From assembly GCA_038373865.1 (NCBI GenBank), contig JAXGGA010004692.1, positions 1 through 64,000 on the forward strand: a DNA stretch of 64,000 nt. Reading direction: 5' to 3'. Positions 55,423 through 64,000 of this stretch are shown here, in pieces. Each line of letters starts with the position of its first letter. The stretch's first letter is position 1. The DNA comes from Uloborus plumipes. Taxonomy: Eukaryota > Arthropoda > Arachnida > Araneae > Uloboridae. A program made the translations under genes and the position numbers. Under the pieces are notes generated by a model. That model was not told the origin of the DNA. It saw only the letters and a program-made list of their open reading frames with translations, and did no database searches.

Positions 55423-58400
55423 TATATACCCACTTACCTACACCAAATCCCCCAGCACGCGTGGATTAACTTATAGATATCCACAGATAGAATTTGAATT
55501 CCACAGTAGGGCAGTAAATATCAACGTCATTTGATTTTATTGAAGCAAAATCATTTGGGTCAAAATGCACTTGACGATTTATTGACAGATCTTTTTTTCT
55601 GGAATTAACTTTTTTGACCTGAAATTCGCCTTTACACAATCAAATAGCAGACATAATCGATCTTTTTAGCTCCCCTGCGAGCGTATTTCATTTATTGAAA
55701 ATCAAAAACACGGCCATCAAAATTTAGTCAAGCACAGTTTAATGCTTAGTATTTTTAAAAGTTTAGCAATAATATAGAAACATGAAAAAGCAATTAGCGT
55801 TTTACAAATTGTACCACAGTTGTACGTTTTCAGTTTTTTTTCCTTAATTCAAAACGTCATAATTCGAAAGGCTAACAAAAGAACATTGTTCCTACCCATC
55901 ACCACCCCCTAGCTTTTCCCAAGTTGATAACTAGTGTATGATCCGATCCTTACAGTTTTCGTGTATTTCACTCTTCCAGAAAGAACTTCATTCCTTAAAA
56001 AATCCCGCGGAATGTTTTCATACGTTCAGAAAAAAAAAAAAAAAAAAAAAAACTCTAGCAATATCTCTGACAGACACTATCTAGAATTGTTATCTTATCA
56101 CAACCAAAACAGTCAATCTCGCCAAAATTGAACACCCTTGAACGCTATTAGAACTAATGGAACTAGAGATTAGTTCTTTCTTTACTTCTATTTAGAAGCC
56201 TATTAGGTGTCTCGTAGAGGACTGCGAACCAAGCGCCTTGCCTAGTACGCAAACACAAGAAACATAGGAAAGATTTTGCAATACAGGTGAAGGCAAGAAC
56301 ACCCATGGCTAGGTGGGAACAGAGCCTACAACCACCGGCTCAGACAGAGCCATATGGAGGCCCCAGATTTATTCTGTTTGCCTTCTTTTTTCCGTCACAG
56401 ATATGAAATTGCAAAAGAAACCGGAAAGTAAAGTTTAGAAGGTTGCCCTGCAAGACAAACCAAAGGGTTGAAGAGATAGAGGAAGGCGGAGGAAGAGGTG
56501 TATTGAAGATTGAGGTAGGAAACATGGCTGAAGGCTCATAGCCTTTAGCTTTGATGATGATGATGATGATGAAAACGGGTATCCTGAGCCAAATCCTGTT
56601 GCAATAAGGCACAAATACTGATTTTCCATGATGTTACAAATAATAACGCACAGAAATACAGGGCATATTTTGAAAACATGAGTGCCGCACCTAGTAGCAC
56701 TTAGGCCAAGTCGTTACATGAGTAACAGAATAATCGTGTTTTAAATAGAACCATTGAAATGCAAGTGAAACATTATGCGTTTATTGAAATATCAATGTGA
56801 TTCTTAAGCATATAATTGAACCCTCATTTTTTTAAGTTAAATGTAACTTAAAATTTAACAGAAAACATGTTAAAAGATTTCAATCCAAACATTTTATTGT
56901 AGAGAAATTATTTTAAAATGTATCGGAAAAATAATGTAGTAAATCGAGCTAATATTTAAACTAATTTATCCATCTATTACATTTTTCTAATATTAGATAT
57001 TTACCTATCATTTTCACTTTTTGATGGAAGTGAATTTTTTTGAGTAATGTAAGAGCATATTCCCGAGGTAAAATTCAGAAAACGCTCGATTCCACACCTT
57101 ATCGGAGCAAATCAATAAATCTAGATTTCCTTGGACACATTAACGAGATTTGAGCTTTAGAGACAACAGAAACAACAGGTGAAACGTAAAATGAGATTAA
57201 ACTTAGAATTCAATCAAGAAACTAAACTTTATTTGTGGTTGTTATACGGCTTTAACTAACGACTCACTCAAGTCGAAATAACTCAAATAACAGTCTAGTT
57301 ACTGATACATCTCAGCTCTTCTGTGCGAAGAAGTAAACATTCGAAATTTAACGAGATTTCAAAAACCTTCTTTTAGCTCCAGTTCGAGGGTTGCACGTAA
57401 GGTATGTACTTGATACATTTTATTTTCTTGCCTTTTATGTTTCGTCTGCTTTTAAAAATTCGGAAATACTGATTTTAAGTGTTTCGAAATTACTTCCTTC
57501 TCCTAGAAAGACTAACTGTCGATTTTTCTGTACAAAAGAGTTTAAACTTACTGCTCACATTTTTCTGTTCGGAAAAATTCCATTTACTGCATCACATTAA
57601 ACGTGTCGATTTTTTTTGTACAGAACTACTGTATCCACTGTAGATCAACACGATTGATGTCATACACATTGTATCACATCAATCATGTTGATTTTCCTGC
57701 GTAAAAAATATCATTTATTGTATCATATTAATCGTGTCGATTTTGCTGTATAACAAAATATTTCTACCCACTGTAGCCGGGCTCGCAACAAGGGGGTTGG
57801 AATTCACCCAACAAAACCATTGGTTTTAACGTTAACGCCAATTCTAGCACTGTAATTTATGTGAATGTTTGGATTGTTGTGAATTGATCAATCGTGTCTA
57901 TTTTTCCTGTATAAATAATGTCCGTTTACTTAATTACATCAATTGTGTCAATTTGCATGTACAAAGAATAAATAGATGAATAATAAGAACAAAAATAAAT
58001 AAATAAAACTAAAGCTAAGATAAATTTAAAATTAATAAATAAAATAAAATAAAATCATTTACAATTTTTCTCAACGGTATTTTTATAATAGAAGGAATGT
58101 CTTATTCTTCTTAGTTTCACTCAGTTGAACGATAGAGTATCCATTTTAATTGTGAGACAAAAGGGACCTATTATAACATTCAAATTCATAACTGTCTAAC
58201 TCAGTACTGTAGCTATGAAACTATTAACGCGCTATTTCCTGCGCATAAATTGTTATTCGTCAAAGCTTATACCACAGTAAATTTAGCCATTATTCAATAA
58301 TCACGTCTAATTGTAGCTTACGATTCACGCGTTTAAAACGCTATCTTTCGATCATTGCTTGAAATTTGAATTGTATTGCAGTTTCATTTTAATGTCTAAT

Positions 58401-59237
58401 TGATGCTACGGTCGTTTTCAGTCACTTACTAGAAAATAATGACAAATATGTTTCGATACCCAGGGCACAAATACATTTCAGTCAGTCGAAAAGTTCAGTT
58501 AATGTACATGTTTTAAATCACAGCATCATGGGCACCATATGGGGGGGGGGGGAGGCGGGCTGAAGCCTTAGAAATAAGAATTTCCATGCTTTTAAAACTA
58601 TTTTTTCTGCAAAAATATAAAACCATTTCTTCTTCGGCAATTGATGAATAAGTTACTGAAATGTCAACTTTTAAAAACTATAATTTGAACTGAAGTTGCT
58701 TTCTATGGGGAAAATATCCTGCTAAACCATGGGGAAAATATTTGAGCCCCCCCCTCCCTGCCTTGAAATTTCGCACTCATGCGCGTTGCAGTTGCTGAAA
58801 CATGCTGAAAATTGTCTAAGACACAAGATATTTGCATTAAGTTGTTCTAAAATGTGCATTAATTTTTTAACACATAATTTGGGAGCTAATAGCAAGTTGG
58901 TTGCAGTAGACACCTTATAAACGAGTTCATGTGTAGTGTACTATAATGGATGTAATTAAAATGTAGCAAAACTTAGCTGAAGCAATACTCGGTGCAAAGA
59001 CAATCCCTCTACAACAACATTTTGTGGCTCCTATGAATTTATATTGTACTAGCAGTACACGCACGGCGATGGCCATGCAATAAATGCAAAGGAAGTCAAC
59101 TGAATGAAGTTAAATTCACTCCAACCCTCTGAAGTAAAATTATTATATTCTTTAATTCAAATGTGCTCCACAACCTTTTAAAATTCCACTAAAAGTTATG
59201 AAAAAGTTCAAATCACAATGCGGCAAATAAATAAAAA
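55423..59237. other. Sparse intergenic DNA
   Basis: Poly-A at about 56031-56051, a GAT microsatellite at about 56551-56572, A-rich (AATAAA)n at about 57990-58050, and a G12 run at about 58541-58552. 56150-56350 is less AT-rich but shows no recognisable gene. No host gene found. Confidence 0.45.
57540..57960. repeat. Degenerate ~75-bp tandem repeat
   Basis: Four or five diverged units share ATCACATCAAT-GTGTCGATTTT-CTGTA (near 57590, 57670, 57725, 57890 and 57945), interrupted by ~110 bp of unrelated sequence at about 57775-57885. Confidence 0.55.
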
Positions 59238-60017
59238 AATCTGGTATGGGCCCCACACTACTTCCTTTTACGTGTAAATTTCTTAGTAGTTGCCTTAAGT
59301 GTCAAAAAAAGTGCTTGGAGTGAGCAAGGTAACAATTCAAATATTTACTCCCCTAACCTGCCCCGAAACAATGCAAAAAATATTTAACAATGGTTAATTT
59401 TCTAAATATTTTGCTGATTTTAATATCATTCAGTGAATTTTTCGCAAAATATCGCCAATAGCGCCAAGTTGAACCCAAATTCAAAAAAAAAAAATTTTTC
59501 GCCAAATTTGTCGCCAACTTGGCGATATGTCGCCAAATTGGCGTCAAACACTTGGCGACTAAAAGCTTGGCGAAATATCGCCAAGTGGTCGCGCCAATTC
59601 ATATCACTTGAGTCTGCATTGAAATTAACACTGATTTACCCCAAAAAAGGGGTAAAGCACCCCCTTGGGAACATTCAAATGCAACCACAAGGGGAGGTGC
59701 ACAACTAGACCATACTCAGAGCCTACATACCAAGCTAGAAGTTTCTACGGTATATAGTTTTTGAGTTATGCGACCCACATACGCACACACGTACATACAG
59801 ACGTCACGAGAAAACTCGTCGTAATTAACTCGGGGGTGGTTGAAAAAAATTTTTCGGCTGCTTATATGTTGCTAGGTACATATACACGTGCTGACAGGTC
59901 AAAAAAACTAAGGAATTTTCATTCGGGGGTGAGCAAAATCAAAATTTAGACTCAAATTTGAGTGATTTTTTTTTTCGCGATCACAATACTTCCTTTACTA
60001 CGTAAAAGGAAGTAAAA
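59238..60017. mobile_element. Interspersed repeat family F2, copy 3
   Basis: Reverse-oriented and the most complete F2 copy: AATCTGGTATGGGCCCCACA at the left, TTGGCGA/TCGCCAA block near 59500-59600, and the ACGTAAAAGGAAGTA hairpin end at the right. Confidence 0.78.
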
Positions 60018-61719
60018 AACATTAAGTTAAGTAAGTAACAGGAGATTTAGTCATTTTTCAAGGCTTAACTTCATACGCAAATTTAAACCATTGAAGAAAG
60101 AGCTGTTTGTCTGAAAAATGGACCTAGTGTTTCAATTTTTCTTGTAGAGTTTAGCCTTGAAAATTGACTAAATTTGATTGATTAATATCTCCTGTTCTAA
60201 TTAACGGAGAGAAACGTGCTGAAACTTTTCTTTTTCAGAAAAAAAAAATTCTTTCCAGCGATATAAAATGTTATGGGGTGGGGAAAAGTCCGCCCCCCCT
60301 CAATTATGCCGGATATACCAAAATGAGACTAATTAATTAATTTAAAAAAAACTAATTCAAAATTTAGAATTCGGCAACAAAAATAAATAAATAAAATAAA
60401 GCTAAAATAAAATTAAAAATAATAAATAAATTCGAGGTGCATTTCACGGGGATACGTTCGAATTTTTGTGCCAAGTTTCAGGTCTATAGGTGCTGTGGGG
60501 GCTTCTGTCCATCGGTTACAAACACACATACATACATACAAACAAACAAACAGAACCCGTCATCTTTATATATGTAGACTAGAGAGTAAACAAATCTTCA
60601 TATTTAAACAACTTAGTTTGTAATTTTGAATCTCTGTGACTGTTTTTCGCAAGAGCGATTTTTGTTAATTAACCCTGTATGATGATAATTCAGCTGCAAA
60701 TATTGTTCGGTATTGAAAATTTTCTTACCCCCCCCCCCTCTTGACACGTAGAAATCTCTTTGACGAGGAGTCTAGAATATTAAACTTTTTCAATCCAAGG
60801 TTGTAGCGAGAAAGAGAGGGCAGAGGGAAAGGGAGGTTGTAACCCCCCCCCCCCCAGGAACTGTAAATTTTAACAGTATTACCATTAAAAGTATAGTAAT
60901 GCAAACACACATGTAGCTGTCATGCCCCCTACCCCCCCCCCCCCCTTCCACACCAGACTGTAAATTCTGGCTACCCTAATGCGCTAATCCAGTCAGAGAC
61001 CTTCGTTGCTCCTTTCATGGGACCCAGTTTCCACCAATTATGGTCTGATTTTTTTTTTTGAAAAAAAAAAAAAAAAAAAAAGTTGTGTTTCGTAAACACC
61101 GTCAAAACAAAAATAGATCTTTGAAAAAGTTAGCAGTATATCATCGCCTCAGAGCAACACTAGGAGATATCTTACTCTTGTTTCTGGACTTAGACGTCTC
61201 TCTGTGGCCCTGAGCGGACGATATAACCTCTTTATACAACGATCCATCTTTATATAGCAAAAATTGTAAGTTTTTCAATTAAATGGTTCATCCCCAAAGT
61301 TCAATAAACATTGTATTATAGCGGACTTCCCATAAACCGCCAACAATAACTAACATTAAAGTTTTGTGAAACAAAAGCACGCATACACATAATTCAGACC
61401 ACATTTGTTGCAATCCATTAACAAATTTAATAATACATTTATTTCGCGACACAGAAAGCACAGAACGTCCAATTGCTAGTTTTGAAATAAAAAATCCTCT
61501 GAAGGTTTTGCAGCAATTGAGCGGAATGGTAAGTTTTAGGCTTATTAACTCAACTTTTGATTTTGATTTTACAAATCCACTTTTCATACAAATAAATAAG
61601 CCAATATAGCAGCAAGTTACCGCCTCACTATCAGTCTGGCACCAGTTTTGGCACTCTTAGCTTTTATAGGAGAATATCTGTCTCCATCTTGGTTACTTCC
61701 CATTCCAAGGTGATGAGTG
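60018..61719. other. Intergenic DNA with homopolymer C runs
   Basis: C runs at about 60728-60737, 60845-60855 and 60932-60945; A-rich (AAATAA)n at about 60380-60432; CATA/CAAA microsatellite at about 60522-60553 followed by TTTATATATGTAGACTAG, resembling the tail of a degraded retroposon. A 99-codon minus ORF at 61288-61587 is unremarkable. Confidence 0.45.
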
Positions 61720-62937
61720 CTAACAAGCACGAAACTGCAGTCCTTGCAGGGAATGACCGAGTTGGCGGTATATTGCATGAAAAAAAGCCATTTTTTTTTC
61801 TAAGGTTACTTCAACTTTTCCCATAAAAACAATAAGATTTGTTTCGGTGTTATATATAACAAAAATAAAGGGATGATTTGCAATGAACTCGGGATTATAT
61901 GATAGTGCGCAGCCATTGCGAACGAGTCCTGTAACAGCGGCAGCTTCACTCCCCTCTTCATTGACATCTAGAACAGCTTTATGTATAATTTCAGAGACTA
62001 ATAAGTTCTTGGAATCATTTATATCACCGAGATCGGCACCACATTGGAATATTTTATTAATGCCTAGTTCCTGAAAGCATTTTGTTAGAGATTTCGAATA
62101 TTCCAGTTTGAATTTAGGCAAAGCCACTTCCACTTCGATACTGAACATGTTTCGTTGCAAATCTTTGAACATACTTGGTGTCAACTCGCTCTCCAAATTT
62201 TCCAAACCATCCAGGGCGTTTGGCAACAGGACCACCATGGCGATTTTATTTCCTAGATATGGTAGTTGAAGAGCTTTGTAGGACTCGTTCTCCATGTAAA
62301 AAAGGTCGTCTTTCAAATGCATCATATTCACTTTTTTGGCGTCATTCTTCACACCATGGCTGTAGAAACGTTGAAGATCAGTTGAATCCTTCTGAAACGG
62401 ATTCAACCAGTTACCTTTAAAGTAGACCGCATTTAAAAGAACCATGATAGCCATTGGATCGAATGAGTCCATTAAGCTCGAAATTTTACCAGAAGATTTT
62501 TCGCCGACCCATCTGTTTATCCTACCAATAACTTCTTTTTCATTGTGGAAATCAACTTCTACCAGTTTGGCTTTAAATGATTCAAGCAGTAAGGACTTGA
62601 ACTCATTTTTGACTTTAAAACTCGAACTGCTCAGCAAACAGTTGGCCATGGTCAAAGTATAATACTTCGAACCTTGTTCGATGGACGATAGAATGTGGCC
62701 AAATACGGTTGGGATGCTCTCGTCCTTGATATTGGCATGCTCGTATCCCAAAACAGATCTCATTTCTGCAGCTGTCTCGCTTTTGGCACCACAAAACAGC
62801 ATGGCCAAGTCAGTAGAGACACTGATGGGTGAAAAAAATACATTCTGCTTTTCCCTGCCAAGCAATCTGTACAAATTGACAGCTAAATAATTGTTCGCTT
62901 TGGTAACAGCTAAAGCTTCTTGAGAAATCTGGTGATC
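61720..62937 (-). CDS. Serpin D, main coding exon with extended C-terminus
   Basis: A 405-residue exon: ANNYLAVNLYRLLGREKQN near the start, NVFFSPISVS, LNAVYFKGNWLNPF, LPYLGNKIAMVVLLP, LPKFKLEYSKSL, hinge EEGSEAAAVT, signature ANHPFIFVIYN. The exon starts at 62937 after the acceptor GTTTATCTTGTTTAG in phase 0 (first residues DHQISQ). The codon at 62872-62874 is TTG, so the first exon is missing as in A and C. The relatives end shortly after GKVEEL or GRVDEL. Here the frame reads GKVEVTLEKKM and runs ~27 residues further because the usual stop is lost. A splice donor-like GAA-GTAACC at that point is an alternative. The hinge is near-canonical and the loop GLVRNGCALSYNP has candidate P1 Cys or Leu, with an Arg three residues earlier. 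Probably an active gene of recent divergence from E. Confidence 0.92.
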   Translation of the reverse strand, partial: DHQISQEALAVTKANNYLAVNLYRLLGREKQNVFFSPISVSTDLAMLFCGAKSETAAEMRSVLGYEHANIKDESIPTVFGHILSSIEQGSKYYTLTMANCLLSSSSFKVKNEFKSLLLESFKAKLVEVDFHNEKEVIGRINRWVGEKSSGKISSLMDSFDPMAIMVLLNAVYFKGNWLNPFQKDSTDLQRFYSHGVKNDAKKVNMMHLKDDLFYMENESYKALQLPYLGNKIAMVVLLPNALDGLENLESELTPSMFKDLQRNMFSIEVEVALPKFKLEYSKSLTKCFQELGINKIFQCGADLGDINDSKNLLVSEIIHKAVLDVNEEGSEAAAVTGLVRNGCALSYNPEFIANHPFIFVIYNTETNLIVFMGKVEVTLEKKMAFFHAIYRQLGHSLQGLQFRAC

Positions 62938-63292
62938 CTAAACAAGATAAACAGTCCAAATGAACTTTTTTTTTGGGGGGGGGGGAGAAAACAAGTTTCT
63001 TAATGAAGTATTTAAGAAAACACTTTAGTAATTTATTAAAATAATTACGTGTGTACTTAAATCATGACAATACATTTGAGGTTTAACAATAGAAAATTAA
63101 AACTAATACAAACTATCTGTGCTTATCTCGTGCTGTTTTATTCCTTAAAACTTCTGGTTTCTGCATCATATGAAGTTTTTTATAGATAAGTTAATGAGAA
63201 TATACAGTGGAGGCAGATTCAAATTAATATGAAAATCAAATAGCACGAAAATTGTTTCTATCAGACCGATTTGTAACCGGAGTAACAGTAAG
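62938..63292. other. Spacer between serpin D and the serpin relic
   Basis: Acceptor polypyrimidine tract of serpin D at 62938-62955, then a G11 run at about 62975-62985. No first exon recognised. Confidence 0.45.
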
Positions 63293-63403
63293 TTAGGAAA
63301 AGAAGACACTTTGTTTCTCTTCAGCGAGCAATTTGTACAAATTTGCAGCCAAGTAATTGTTCGCTTGGGTAAGTTTTGCGTCTCCTAGGTGCATCTTTCG
63401 ATA
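63293..63403 (-). pseudogene. N-terminal serpin relic
   Basis: The minus strand reads YRKMHLGDAK then ANNYLAANLYKLLAEEKQSV and FFS followed by TAA, after an acceptor-like ATTATGTTTCTTTAG at the same relative position as in serpins A, C and D. The protein homology stops exactly where the relatives continue with PFSIS. Nothing downstream matches a serpin until the serpin D gene. It is a truncated duplicate lying 3' of serpin E: a dead gene fragment or partial exon duplication. Confidence 0.85.
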
Positions 63404-63621
63404 CTAAAGAAACATAATAAAGGAAGCTAAATTTAAGAGCGCATCATCTACATGTTTTTCAAGTCGCATGTTATCATTTATAAAATGATGATAATTAGTA
63501 AACAAAACCAATTCACATAATTTTCTGAAGACGTGATTACTAATCATCGTGTAAACTCGGAAACTAATTAAGTTTTCTTATTTATATGACGGGCAATACA
63601 TCACTTATTTTTCTTCAAAGA

Positions 63622-64000
63622 TTATAACTCTTCGACTTTACCCATGAAAAGAATAAGGTTTGTTTTGGTATTGTATATAATAAAAATGAAGGGATGATCA
63701 GCAATAAATTCAGGATCAAATGATACTGAGTAGCCAACGACAACGGCTGTTGTAACAGCAGCAGCTTCACTTCCTTCTTCATTTACATCTAAAACAGCTT
63801 TATGCATTATTTCAGACACTAGCAAATCCTTAGAGTCGTTAATATCGCCAAGATCGGCACCACGTTGGAATAATTTATTCATGCCCAGTTCCTGAAAACA
63901 CTCTGTTAAGGATTTCGAATACTCCAGTTTGAATTTAGGCAAAGCTACTTCGACTTTGGTATTGCGCATTTCCCGTTTCAAATCTTTCAGCATACTTGGT
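63622..64000 (-). CDS. Serpin E, C-terminal part (cut by the window edge)
   Basis: The 126 visible codons cover the C-terminal third: PSMLKDLKREM, LPKFKLEYSKSL, GADLGDINDSKDLLVSEIMH, hinge EEGSEAAAVT, signature ADHPFIFIIYN, end GKVEEL. The reading frame continues past base 64000 (PSM before the first internal Met), so the ATG at 63993 is internal. The hinge is near-canonical. The loop reads TAVVVGYSVSFDP, with P1 Tyr by hinge counting or Val by counting from the signature, suggesting a chymotrypsin- or elastase-like target. It is closest to serpin D (shared LGDINDSK and DLLVSEI-H), and the pair probably arose by local duplication. Confidence 0.95.
   Translation of the reverse strand, partial: PSMLKDLKREMRNTKVEVALPKFKLEYSKSLTECFQELGMNKLFQRGADLGDINDSKDLLVSEIMHKAVLDVNEEGSEAAAVTTAVVVGYSVSFDPEFIADHPFIFIIYNTKTNLILFMGKVEEL

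Overview
This looks like AT-rich nuclear DNA from a chelicerate, most likely a spider. The evidence is a row of intron-containing serpin genes of the type annotated in spiders and horseshoe crabs as 'intracellular coagulation inhibitor-like', set in dense arthropod-style transposon remnants. I see no operons, ribosome binding sites, prokaryotic genes, rRNA genes or intact tRNA genes. The organism call is inference from protein flavour and base composition.

The only convincing host genes are serpins, all on the minus strand and head to tail: 9091-10224 (serpin A), 31931-33091 (B), 50413-51552 (C), 61720-62937 (D) and 63622-64000 (E, cut by the window edge). A short dead N-terminal serpin relic lies at 63293-63403. 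In A-D and the relic, one large phase-0 exon follows a recognisable 3' splice site. The first exon, expected to carry the start codon and perhaps a signal peptide, was not found for any of them. A and C are nearly identical in their 5' halves and diverge strongly towards the reactive-centre loop. The loops differ in every copy, so the cluster probably presents different baits to different proteases.

Almost everything else is mobile DNA. Layout: 1-2755 large foldback element with a hAT-like MITE inside; 3.4-8 kb interrupted repeats and a SINE; 9-10.2 kb serpin A; 10.5-14.4 kb Tc1-like and hAT ends plus a nine-copy 295-bp tandem array; 14.4-22 kb nested hAT-like elements; 23-24.7 kb a TA-site element inside a MITE; 25.0-30.4 kb a region bounded by inverted 16-bp minisatellites and holding a decayed hAT transposase and a tRNA-containing foldback; 30.5-33.1 kb MITEs and serpin B; 33.3-49.3 kb SINE, piggyBac-like, Harbinger-like and pogo-like MITEs and six copies of one hAT-like family; 50.4-51.6 kb serpin C; 52.5-55.4 kb a hAT-like element abutting a palindromic Tc1-like element; 55.4-59.2 kb sparse intergenic DNA; 59.2-60 kb another repeat copy; 61.7-64 kb serpins D, relic and E.

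Many insertions could be delimited to the base by matching target-site duplications (TSDs) read by eye. I did not find a convincing novel biological system. The most unusual items are the minisatellite-bounded 5.4-kb block, the foldback carrying a tRNA-like sequence in each arm, the A/C mosaic, and the putative acidic P1 residue of serpin B.
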